Below are positions 32,908 to 40,431 of a DNA stretch of 64,000 nucleotides, in pieces. Source of the DNA: Clostridiales bacterium. GTDB lineage: Bacteria; Bacillota; Clostridia; Oscillospirales; Acutalibacteraceae. How positions within the stretch are numbered: the stretch's first letter is position 1; every line of letters begins with the position of its first letter. Under the pieces are notes generated by a model. It ran no database searches and was not told the origin of the DNA. It worked only from the letters and a program-made list of their open reading frames with translations. A program made the position numbers and the translations under genes. The DNA is taken from the NCBI GenBank assembly GCA_019416455.1, contig DXXG01000028.1, positions 434,001-498,000 on the forward strand. The letters run 5' to 3'.

Positions 32908-34728
32908 TTACCAATTCATATCGTCGCAGGAGACAGTGGGAGCGTCGGGAGCGATTGGCTCCACAGCATGGGTATCCGGGCAATACGACCAACCATGCAC
33001 GGGGGCTTTTCCATCGGTAAACAGAACATTTTTCACCGTGGACCAATCCAAATCATCTGTGGCGAGAACAGGTTCTGCCATAGGCAGCACAGTGCCCGCC
33101 TTTACGAAGGCAAGACCGGGGTACACAGACGTCTGGACCGTATGCCAGCGCTCTCCCTCATAGACCTTACCGGTGCCCAACTCTACCCAGTTTCCAGCAG
33201 GCAGATACACCCGGCGGGAATCTCCAGCCTCAAAGAGGGGTGCCACCAAGATATCATCGCCAAAGAAATACTGATCTTCCAGAGCGGCGCAGGTCTCATC
33301 CTCCGGGCACTCAATGAACATGGCGCGCAGCAAAGGCAGGCCCTGCTGAGAGCACCGAACACTCTGAGCCATGATGTAGGGCATCAGGCGATAGCGCAGC
33401 TCCAGCATATGGCGGAAGGAATCACAGAACTCCTCCGAGAAGGCCCAGGGCTCTTTGGGAGGCTGGCCATGGCACCGCATATGGGAGGTGAAAATGCCCA
33501 TGAACGTCCAGCGGTTGTAAAGCTCCTCCGTGCTCTCCCGGACGAAACCGCCCACGTCGTGGCTCCAATAGGAGAAGCCGCTGGCACCGAAGGACAGGCC
33601 GCCCCGCAGAGAGGAAAGCATGCCCATATCGTTGTTTTCGCAGTCACCGCCCCAGTGGAGAGGATACCGCTGGCTGCCTGCCCAGGCAGAACGACCCCAG
33701 ATCACGCCGTCGCCCCGGTATTCCATGGTGGCGTCGTACACAGCCTTGTTATACCGCAAGGGATACAGGTTGTGCTCGGTGAACCCGGACGCGCCGGACG
33801 CGTACACGCCTGTGACAGGCGCCGCTTCGCCAAAGTCCGCCTTGATAGCGGAAACACCCAGCTGGAACAGGCCGCCCAGCTTTTCCTGATACCATTTGAC
33901 GGTCTCGGGGTTGGACAGATCCAGCACCGCGTCATCAGTGGGCAGATTGCCGTCAGCGTCTTTCACGGCCAGGCCCTTGGCCACCAGCTCGGGGAAGAAT
34001 TCGTTTTTGGGGGTGAAATAAGGGATCTGCCACAGGCAAACTCGGTAGCCTTCCTTGTTCAGATCGGCGATCATCTGCTTGGGATCGTCAAAACGGCTGG
34101 GAGAGAATTTGTAATTGCACAACCAATCCTCCTCAAACCATCCCGTATCCAGGTGGATCACGTCACAGGGGATGCGATGAGCTTTCAGTTCCCGGGCCAC
34201 CTCCCTGGCTTCCGCCTCGCTCTTATAGGTGATACGGGACATCCACAGGCCGAAGCTCCACAGGGGAGGTACCGGACTCTTGCCGGTCAGCTCTGTGTAG
34301 GAACCCAGGATCTCCTTAGGAGTGCCTACGATCAGGAACAGGTCGATCCCTTCGTCACCCATGAAAGCGGTCTGAGCCTGAGCATACTCCCGGCCAAAAT
34401 CAAGGGTCATGGGGCAGGAGGTATGATAGAACACACCGTAGCCCCGAGAGCTCATAAAGAAAGGAACGGGCTTATAAACGTCCCGGGTCTCAACACCGTT
34501 GGCGTCCTTGGTCCACAGGATCAGCTTCTGGCCGCTCTTATCCAGTTTGGTGAAGCTCTCGCCGCAACCGTAATAATGCTCGCCAGGATGGGATTCCAAA
34601 CTCACCGCGGGATATTTCCGCATGTCATTGGAGGACCGCACGTAAGAGAACGGCATAGGATTATAGTTTTGCAAACACTTGGAGTCAGACGCGTGGAGGG
34701 TCTTGGTCAGCTCTTTCCCATGGGCGTC
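32908..34728 (-). CDS. GH31 family glycosidase (YicI-like), N-terminus missing
   Basis: About 606 residues of a GH31 alpha-glucosidase/alpha-xylosidase. The barrel is visible: GCGESFTKLDKSG, then HLDTGWFEEDW, the nucleophile motif IKADFGEAAP (Asp) and the acid/base region GRSAWAGSQRYPLHWGGDCE (Asp of GGD), plus the C-terminal beta domains (DILVAPLFEAGDSRRVYLP). Related enzymes have about 150 further N-terminal residues forming a beta-sandwich. Here homology starts abruptly at DAHGKELTKTL at 34728, where the opposite-strand binding-protein gene begins. There is no start codon or ribosome binding site at this position. As written the gene cannot be expressed normally. Confidence 0.82.
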   Translation of the reverse strand, partial: DAHGKELTKTLHASDSKCLQNYNPMPFSYVRSSNDMRKYPAVSLESHPGEHYYGCGESFTKLDKSGQKLILWTKDANGVETRDVYKPVPFFMSSRGYGVFYHTSCPMTLDFGREYAQAQTAFMGDEGIDLFLIVGTPKEILGSYTELTGKSPVPPLWSFGLWMSRITYKSEAEAREVARELKAHRIPCDVIHLDTGWFEEDWLCNYKFSPSRFDDPKQMIADLNKEGYRVCLWQIPYFTPKNEFFPELVAKGLAVKDADGNLPTDDAVLDLSNPETVKWYQEKLGGLFQLGVSAIKADFGEAAPVTGVYASGASGFTEHNLYPLRYNKAVYDATMEYRGDGVIWGRSAWAGSQRYPLHWGGDCENNDMGMLSSLRGGLSFGASGFSYWSHDVGGFVRESTEELYNRWTFMGIFTSHMRCHGQPPKEPWAFSEEFCDSFRHMLELRYRLMPYIMAQSVRCSQQGLPLLRAMFIECPEDETCAALEDQYFFGDDILVAPLFEAGDSRRVYLPAGNWVELGTGKVYEGERWHTVQTSVYPGLAFVKAGTVLPMAEPVLATDDLDWSTVKNVLFTDGKAPVHGWSYCPDTHAVEPIAPDAPTVSCDDMNW

Positions 34729-36144
34729 ATGAAGGAGATCGAGGAACAGACCGGCGTGGACATCAACTGGCAGGTCTACTACAACGCTGACTGGTCCGAG
34801 CAGAAGTCCCTGCTGCTGGCTTCCGGCGACCTGCCCGACGCCTTCTGGGGCTCCATCTGCCTGACCGACACTGACGTCAACCAGAACAAGGCTCTGTTGG
34901 TGGAACTGACCGACCTGATCGAAGCCAACATGCCTAACCTGAACAAAGTCTTTGAGACCGAGCCTTCCCTGAAGGCCGTCATCACCGACCGTAACGGCGA
35001 AATTTACAGCCTGCCCAAGAAGCTGCCCCTGCGGCCTCAGGTCAACGACGTGATGTACATCAACAAGACCTGGCTGGACGCTCTGGGTCTGGAAATGCCC
35101 GATACTTATGAGGATCTGGCAACCGTTCTGGAAGCCTTCGTCACCAAGGATCCCAACGGCAACGGCGAGAACGACGAGTTCGGCTATTCCGCAGTGCAGA
35201 GCCTGGCTGGCGACCTGCGCCACATCATGGCTCCCTTCGGCACCATGGTCTGCCGCGACAGCAACTCCTACGGCAGCAACTACATGGCTCTCAACGACAG
35301 CAGCGAGCCCATCTTCATGCCCGTGCAGGACAACTACAAAGAGGCTGTGAAGTGGATGCACGACCTGTACACCAAGGGCCTGATCGATCCCGAGTGCTTC
35401 ACTCAGGACAGCTCCATGGTCACTGCTAAGACTCAGGATCCCAACGGTTCCCTGTCCGGTATCGTCTTTGGTTGGACCGCTGACGCTCAGGTGGGTGTCA
35501 ACGCTCCCGACTATGAAGTGGTTCCCGCTCTGGCTGGCCCCGACGGCAAGCGCTATGCCGAGCACAACCCCGAATTCCTGGACGTGAGCCGCAACGAGCT
35601 GCTCATCACAACTAAGTGCGAAGATCCCGCCACTCTGCTGAAGTGGGCCGACGCTTACTACACTGATGAAGCCTCTCTCCAGACCTTCTACGGCTCTATT
35701 TCCGACGGCAAGATCCAGGCCAACGACGACGGCACCTACGAAGTGCTGGTTCCCGATGACGGCTCCTCTCTGGACACCTCCGCCTGGTCCTTCTCCATGC
35801 GTGACTTTGGTCCCAAGTACATGAACGAGGAATTCTATGACAAGGTGACCCTGCCTTCCGATCAGGGCGACGGCGTTAAGCTGGCTCAGGATCCCATCAA
35901 CGAGGAATACATTGTCACCACCTTCCCCGTCTGCGCATACACCGAAGAGCAGACCTCCCGTCTGGCTTCTCTGACCACCAACCTGTTCGACTACTGTGAA
36001 GCTCAGTACGCTCACTGGGTCGTGGACGGCGGCGTTGAGGAAGAATGGGACGCCTACCTCCAGCAGCTGGATGCCATGGGCCTCCAGGAGTACATCTCCA
36101 TCCAGGTAGACGCTTACAACGCTTATCAGGAAACTCTCGAGTAA
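34729..36144 (+). CDS. Extracellular sugar-binding protein of an ABC importer, N-terminus missing
   Basis: 471 residues of a family-1/LipO-like solute-binding protein with very strong codon bias, as in highly expressed genes. It runs from MKEIEEQTGVDINWQVYYNA through ASGDLPDAFWGS, NDVMYINKTWLDALGLEMPD and ALAGPDGKRYAEHNPEF to the C-terminal helix. The lipoprotein signal peptide, the lipobox cysteine and the first ~40-60 mature residues expected for this family are absent: homology begins at 34729, directly opposite the truncated GH31 gene. The ATG at 34729 is probably an internal methionine without a ribosome binding site. A good terminator follows at 36193. Confidence 0.78.
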   Translation: MKEIEEQTGVDINWQVYYNADWSEQKSLLLASGDLPDAFWGSICLTDTDVNQNKALLVELTDLIEANMPNLNKVFETEPSLKAVITDRNGEIYSLPKKLPLRPQVNDVMYINKTWLDALGLEMPDTYEDLATVLEAFVTKDPNGNGENDEFGYSAVQSLAGDLRHIMAPFGTMVCRDSNSYGSNYMALNDSSEPIFMPVQDNYKEAVKWMHDLYTKGLIDPECFTQDSSMVTAKTQDPNGSLSGIVFGWTADAQVGVNAPDYEVVPALAGPDGKRYAEHNPEFLDVSRNELLITTKCEDPATLLKWADAYYTDEASLQTFYGSISDGKIQANDDGTYEVLVPDDGSSLDTSAWSFSMRDFGPKYMNEEFYDKVTLPSDQGDGVKLAQDPINEEYIVTTFPVCAYTEEQTSRLASLTTNLFDYCEAQYAHWVVDGGVEEEWDAYLQQLDAMGLQEYISIQVDAYNAYQETLE

Positions 36145-36192
36145 GCAATTCATCTCTTCATTTGTTTTCGGGGAGTATGGTCTGAACGACCG

Positions 36193-36239
36193 AAAAAAGG
36201 GAACCCGGGTCGGGTAAAACCGATCCGGGTTCCCTTTTT
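36193..36239 (+). terminator. Terminator after the binding-protein gene
   Basis: AAAAAGGGAACCCGG pairs with CCGGGTTCCCTTTTT, with a second stem inside (TCGG/CCGA), and ends in a T-run. Confidence 0.9.
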
Positions 36240-36257
36240 ATTTTCTTAGAGACCGTT

Positions 36258-37274
36258 TCAATTCAGTTTCCGCACTGACTGCCGGTCGATCAATTCCACA
36301 TCCAAGGTGACATGGGTCTGGGAGATCTCCTCTCCCCTGATTCGTTTGAGAAGCAGCTTCACCGCGCATTCCACTTTCTTCTCGTAGTCCTGAGCCACAG
36401 TGGTAAGTTTAGGCTGCACGTATTGCAGGACTTCCCAGTTGTCAAAACCGATGATGGAAATATCATTGGGCACACTGTATCCGCTCAAACGGACGCCTTC
36501 CAGAATACCAACAGCCAAGATATCCAAGGTTGTCACCACAGCAGTGGGCCTGTCCTTCATGGCGCACAGCGTGCGTCCCACCCGTACACCATGTTCAAAA
36601 GAACCATTGGTGTTGAAGAAATACCTTGCCGGGAAAGGAACCCCAGCATCCCGCAGCACTTGGGAAAAACCTCGGATACGCTGGCTGACCACAATGGACG
36701 GAGCCGTAAAGGGACAAGCGAAAGCGATCCGTTTGTGCCCGTTCTCCAGCAAGAAGCGAGCCGGCACCTGACCGCCGTGGAAGTCATCCAGGTCCACAGT
36801 CAGCGGATCCAGCCCCTCATAATATCGATCCAACACCACACAGGGCACACCGGTATCCATCACCTGTTTCATTTCGTCCGGAGTAAACGTGGGATAAAAG
36901 AAGATGGCCCCATCCACGCTCCAGTTGTGAAAAAGATAGATCACTTCTTTAGCCCGCTTATACGCCCGCAGCATCACGTAATACCCCCGCACCCGGAGCT
37001 GAAACTCCATGGCGGCGATCATCTGCTGGCGGTATGGATCGTCTAAAATGTGGATAGGCTTGTCTCCCTCAGGGACCAGCACTGTAATGATGCGGGAACG
37101 CTTGCCGCTGAGACTGCGGGCCGAGAGATTGGGTACATAATTGTATTTGCGAGCGATCGCCTCCACTCGCTCCGCGGTTTTAGCGGAAACTTTGTCGTAA
37201 TTGTGGTTGATCACATTGGAGACCGTCATCACGCTGACGCCGGCCTCTTGAGCGATTTGCTTTAGGGTAACCAT
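36258..37274 (-). CDS. LacI-family transcriptional regulator
   Basis: A 338-residue repressor. The N-terminal helix-turn-helix and hinge are clear: LKQIAQEAGVSVMTVSNVIN and YVPNLSARSLSGKRS. A periplasmic-binding-protein-like ligand domain follows (VPCVVLDRYYEG, ENGHKRIAFACPF, GFDNWEVLQYVQPKLTTVAQ). It probably senses a sugar and may have controlled a glycan-use locus that includes the nearby binding protein or GH31 gene (inference from position). The ATG at 37274 is used, preceded by AGAAAGG; the longer frame covers the promoter. It is convergent with the binding protein and divergent from sfsA. Confidence 0.9.
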   Translation of the reverse strand: MVTLKQIAQEAGVSVMTVSNVINHNYDKVSAKTAERVEAIARKYNYVPNLSARSLSGKRSRIITVLVPEGDKPIHILDDPYRQQMIAAMEFQLRVRGYYVMLRAYKRAKEVIYLFHNWSVDGAIFFYPTFTPDEMKQVMDTGVPCVVLDRYYEGLDPLTVDLDDFHGGQVPARFLLENGHKRIAFACPFTAPSIVVSQRIRGFSQVLRDAGVPFPARYFFNTNGSFEHGVRVGRTLCAMKDRPTAVVTTLDILAVGILEGVRLSGYSVPNDISIIGFDNWEVLQYVQPKLTTVAQDYEKKVECAVKLLLKRIRGEEISQTHVTLDVELIDRQSVRKLN

Positions 37275-37378
37275 ATAGAATGCCTTTCTTACCGGAAGAA
37301 AAAGTAAAAAAGAAACGCTTCGGGCATTTCTTGCAGAACAAACCGATCTAACTTGCAAAACACGTAGAACTTGCTTTT

Positions 37379-37407
37379 ATTATATCAGAGCGTATCCTTC
37401 CAGTCAA
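37379..37407 (-). promoter_or_regulatory. Promoter of the lacI-family gene
   Basis: On the minus strand TTGACT, a 17-base spacer and TATAAT. Two copies of AACTTGC lie just downstream, at about 37350 and 37368. Confidence 0.75.
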
Positions 37408-37475
37408 TCCAACGGAATTATCTGGAAATCACATTTTATCCCACAAAATTGGTTTGCTCCTAGCTTACCTCTCTC

Positions 37476-37504
37476 TTGCAAAATAATAGAACGTTTGCTA
37501 TGAT
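37476..37504 (+). promoter_or_regulatory. Promoter of sfsA
   Basis: TTGCAA, a 17-base spacer and TATGAT, about 36 bases before the ATG. Confidence 0.65.
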
Positions 37505-37539
37505 GAGAGCGTTCCGTTTTACTAAGGGAGGCGAACGAA

Positions 37540-38226
37540 ATGACCTATGGCACCGTGATCCAGGGACGCTTTCTGAAACGCCCCAACCGATTCATCGCCC
37601 ATGTGGAAACAAAGGACGGGATCCAAGTCTGCCACGTAAAAAATACCGGACGCTGCCGGGAATTGTTAGTTCCCGACGCCACCGTGTATCTAGAAGAAAG
37701 TCCCAACCCCAACAGAAAAACGAAGTATGATCTCATCGCCGTGGAAAAAGGAGATCTGCTCATTAATATGGACAGCCAAGCGCCCAATCAGGTGGCCGAG
37801 GAATACCTTCCCCGACTGTTTCCTCATCTCACCAGCTGGCGCAGGGAATTCACCTGGGGCAGTTCCCGGTTTGATTTCCGCGTGGAAACTCCTGAAAAAA
37901 CCTGGTTCATGGAAGTGAAAGGCGTTACATTGGAGGAAAACGGGGTGGTCCTCTTCCCTGACGCTCCCACTCAGCGAGGCGTCAAACACCTCCGGGAATT
38001 GTGCCGTTGTCAGGAGGAGGGTTACGGAGCCTGCGTATTGTTCGTGATCCAGATGGCAGGTGTTCGATACTTCACCCCCAACCGGCGCACCCACCCAGAA
38101 TTTGCCCAAGCCCTAGAGGAAGCGGCTTCTCTGGGAGTTCGGCTGGAGGCCGTGGATTGCCTGGTAACGCCCCAAACCTTGGTACCTGGTGACCCGGTAG
38201 AGATCCGTTTAGATCCCCACACCTGA
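37540..38226 (+). CDS. sfsA: SfsA-family DNA/RNA nuclease-like protein
   Basis: A 228-residue SfsA family protein. Signature elements are visible: GRFLKRPNRFIAHVE, HVKNTGRCRELL, NMDSQAPNQVAEEYL and MEVKGVTLEENGVVLFPDAP with a nuclease-like E-x-K, then TQRGVKHLRELC. SfsA was first linked to sugar fermentation control in E. coli, and the fold suggests an OB domain plus a PD-(D/E)xK domain; its cellular role in Clostridia is not settled. AGGGAGGCG lies about seven bases before the ATG. It is a single gene with its own promoter and terminator. Confidence 0.95.
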   Translation: MTYGTVIQGRFLKRPNRFIAHVETKDGIQVCHVKNTGRCRELLVPDATVYLEESPNPNRKTKYDLIAVEKGDLLINMDSQAPNQVAEEYLPRLFPHLTSWRREFTWGSSRFDFRVETPEKTWFMEVKGVTLEENGVVLFPDAPTQRGVKHLRELCRCQEEGYGACVLFVIQMAGVRYFTPNRRTHPEFAQALEEAASLGVRLEAVDCLVTPQTLVPGDPVEIRLDPHT

Positions 38227-38256
38227 AAATCAGGGCATATCCATGACAAAGATATA

Positions 38257-38292
38257 GGGCTTTCGCCTTTGCGGCGGAAGCCCATCTTTTTA
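38257..38292 (+). terminator. Terminator after sfsA
   Basis: GGGCTTTCGCC pairs with GGCGGAAGCCC (one mismatch) and is followed by ATCTTTTT. Confidence 0.8.
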
Positions 38293-38311
38293 TCGTTTCG
38301 CTAAAATATTT

Positions 38312-38524
38312 TTAATTCCCCACTAAAAAATCCAACACGTTCCAACCGGTACTTGTCTGCGCTTTAAACAGCTCTGTATAGCCGCAGTTCACACAAGTGA
38401 CCGTCACAAACTTTTTGTTCTGAACGTCAAACAGCTTGGCAAAATTACCGCCTGTGGCCTGAAACTGATCCGACTCATACTGAGTGCAGCCACACTTGGG
38501 GCATATGTATTGTTTCTTTTCCAT
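38312..38524 (-). CDS. Zinc-ribbon nucleic-acid-binding protein
   Basis: A 70-residue protein of the zinc-ribbon family PF09855 type. It has two CxxC knuckles, ICPKCGCTQYESD and VTCVNCGYTELFKA, separated by about 36 residues, and ends in a short hydrophobic stretch. Such proteins occur as single genes in many Clostridia without a known role. GGTGG precedes the ATG. Confidence 0.82.
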   Translation of the reverse strand: MEKKQYICPKCGCTQYESDQFQATGGNFAKLFDVQNKKFVTVTCVNCGYTELFKAQTSTGWNVLDFLVGN

Positions 38525-38744
38525 GAGACCACCTTACCTTTCGTCTAGATCATGATAGCGTAGGTTTCTGTCAAAGGGGACCTAATTTCTCTTACAAAAT
38601 CCTTACACTTTTCAAAATTGCCTTCACGCCTGAAACAACCTGTCCCTTTAAAAAATGAGATTGTATTGTTATATTGACCTATTTTTGCAAAAAAATGCAT
38701 ATTTTCTTTCTCGATAGTTCGTTTCAAATGCGAAGCGTTTTTTA

Positions 38745-38773
38745 TTGACTTTTCTTTCCATTTCTCCTATGAT
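38745..38773 (+). promoter_or_regulatory. Promoter of the BlaI-like regulator gene
   Basis: TTGACT, a 17-base spacer and TATGAT. Just downstream, GATGATTGGGGATCATC is a partial dyad that could serve autoregulation. Nothing else was seen in the 38525-38866 gap. Confidence 0.65.
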
Positions 38774-38866
38774 AATCAGGAAGTATGATGATTGGGGATC
38801 ATCACGAGAAGATATCGCCGGGTCCTATGGCGAAAGAGATTTTCTTGGCACTTTGGGAGGATGATT

Positions 38867-39262
38867 ATGTTGAAAAGCTATTTTCGGCTCACAAGAAGTG
38901 AGACCGAGATCATGGAGCTGCTTTGGAGTGAGGATCGGCCGCTTTCCCGTTCGGAGATCATTGAGCTGACCCCGAACCGTACTTGGAAACCCGCTTCCAT
39001 CCACATCCTGCTCAATTCCATGTTAGATAAAGGCGCCATCGAAGTGGCTGGTTTTATCCAAAGCACAAAAAACTACGCCCGGACTTTCGCGCCCACCCTG
39101 ACAGCCGATGAGTACATTGTGTTGCAGCTGAAACACAGTTCCGCATTTAACGAACAGGCCCTTCTTCGGCTGGTTTCCAGCCTTGTGGAGGATGTTCGAG
39201 ACGAAGCAGTCCTAAACGAAATCAACTCTATGGTGGAAAAGCGGAAAGCGGAACTCCACTAA
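38867..39262 (+). CDS. BlaI/MecI-family transcriptional regulator
   Basis: A 131-residue winged-helix protein of the penicillinase-repressor family. It reads RLTRSETEIMELLWSEDRPL, then NRTWKPASIHILLNSMLDKG (recognition helix region) and GFIQSTKNYARTFAPTLTAD, followed by a dimerisation helix. The W-x-S/A-x-x-T/I pattern before the recognition helix is typical. The usual partner, a BlaR1-type membrane peptidase, is not adjacent. The ATG at 38867 has GGGAGG six bases upstream; the earlier ATG at 38861 overlaps that site. Confidence 0.82.
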   Translation: MLKSYFRLTRSETEIMELLWSEDRPLSRSEIIELTPNRTWKPASIHILLNSMLDKGAIEVAGFIQSTKNYARTFAPTLTADEYIVLQLKHSSAFNEQALLRLVSSLVEDVRDEAVLNEINSMVEKRKAELH

Positions 39263-39279
39263 ACCGGACCCATACAAAC

Positions 39280-39315
39280 AAACCCCCGAAAGGAAATTCC
39301 TTTCGGGGGTTTTCA
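39280..39315. terminator. Bidirectional terminator between regulator and pfkA
   Basis: AAACCCCCGAAAGGAA pairs perfectly with TTCCTTTCGGGGGTTT, and T-rich sequence follows on both strands. Confidence 0.9.
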
Positions 39316-39333
39316 CATCTTTAGGATTTCTCT

Positions 39334-40302
39334 TTAGATGGACAGCACCGCGGAAACGCGATAGAGTCTCTCGTCAAAAGTACGAGGCATATCCAGAGCT
39401 TCGGTGATATCGAAGTCCACGATATCCTCACCCTTCATGGCTACCACACGGTTGCCAATGCCCTGATTCAGCAAGTCAACAGCATGATATCCCATCCGGC
39501 TGGCAACTACACGATCCCGCAGAGTGGGAGCGCCGCCGCGCTGCACATGGCCCAGAATGGTGGCGCGGCTCTCGATGCCGGTCACTTCCTGGATCTTCTC
39601 TGCCAGCTGCTGGCTGCCGCCTACGCCCTCAGCAACCACGATGATGTAGTGGCGCTTACCGGTGGACTGTGCCAGCTTGATACGATCGATGATATCCTTC
39701 TGGAAATCATGGGGGATTTCGGGCACCAGAGTGGACAGAGCGCCCACAGCCACACCCACATTCAGAGCGATATCGCCGCAGCGACGGCCCATAACTTCCA
39801 CCACGCTGCAACGGTCATGAGACTCCGTAGTGTCGCGGATACGGTCGATCATTTCCATAGCAGTGTTCAAAGCGGTATCGTAACCGATGGTGTAATCGGT
39901 GCAGGCAATATCGTTGTCGATGGTGCCAGGAACACCAATGCAGGGAATACCGGCATTAGTCAGGTCACGAGCGCCGCGGAAAGAACCGTCGCCGCCCACG
40001 ACAACCACGCCGTCGATGCCCTTTTCACGGCACATCTGAGCGGCTTTCTGCACGCCTTCAGGAGTGTTGAACTCGGGGCTACGAGCAGTGAACAAAGCCG
40101 TGCCGCCATGCTGCATAATGTCGGACACGCTCCGCATGCTCATCTCCTTCAAGTCGCCGTTGAGCAGGCCGTTATAGCCACGCATCACGCCGTAGACCTT
40201 CATGCCGAAACCCAAACCCGTACGAACAACGGCTCGCACAGCCGCGTTCATTCCAGGAGCGTCACCGCCGCTGGTCAAAACTGCAATACTTTTCGCACCC
40301 AT
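39334..40302 (-). CDS. pfkA: ATP-dependent 6-phosphofructokinase
   Basis: A 322-residue glycolytic enzyme that makes fructose-1,6-bisphosphate. The ATP-binding start VLTSGGDAPGMNAAVRAVVR, the GGDGSFRGA motif (glycine after GGD, as in ATP-using enzymes rather than pyrophosphate ones) and the catalytic PGTIDNDIACTD are intact. HVQRGGAPTLRDRV is the C-terminal effector-linked motif. The ATG at 40302 follows TTGGAGG. The gene follows dnaE by 129 bases but has its own promoter at 40365-40392. Confidence 0.96.
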   Translation of the reverse strand: MGAKSIAVLTSGGDAPGMNAAVRAVVRTGLGFGMKVYGVMRGYNGLLNGDLKEMSMRSVSDIMQHGGTALFTARSPEFNTPEGVQKAAQMCREKGIDGVVVVGGDGSFRGARDLTNAGIPCIGVPGTIDNDIACTDYTIGYDTALNTAMEMIDRIRDTTESHDRCSVVEVMGRRCGDIALNVGVAVGALSTLVPEIPHDFQKDIIDRIKLAQSTGKRHYIIVVAEGVGGSQQLAEKIQEVTGIESRATILGHVQRGGAPTLRDRVVASRMGYHAVDLLNQGIGNRVVAMKGEDIVDFDITEALDMPRTFDERLYRVSAVLSI

Positions 40303-40364
40303 TGCTGATTCCTCCAAATATTGAAATCGGGTATTCATACCCAACTGATAACTGTATCAGTAAC

Positions 40365-40392
40365 ATTATATCAAAAGAACGGGATTTATCAA
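40365..40392 (-). promoter_or_regulatory. Promoter of pfkA
   Basis: On the minus strand TTGATA, a 16-base spacer and TATAAT, 63 bases before the ATG. A GGGTATGAATACCC palindrome lies between it and the gene at about 40329-40342 and may be an operator. Confidence 0.65.
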
Positions 40393-40431
40393 GTGGTTCC
40401 CCCAATATTTTACAGAGTTACCCTGGTTTTT

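Noticed and set aside
32902..36153. Very long open frames covering the whole region on both strands
   Set aside because: Each is real only in one half: the GH31 part on the minus strand and the binding-protein part on the plus strand. The other halves are mirror frames caused by codon bias, with no domain content.
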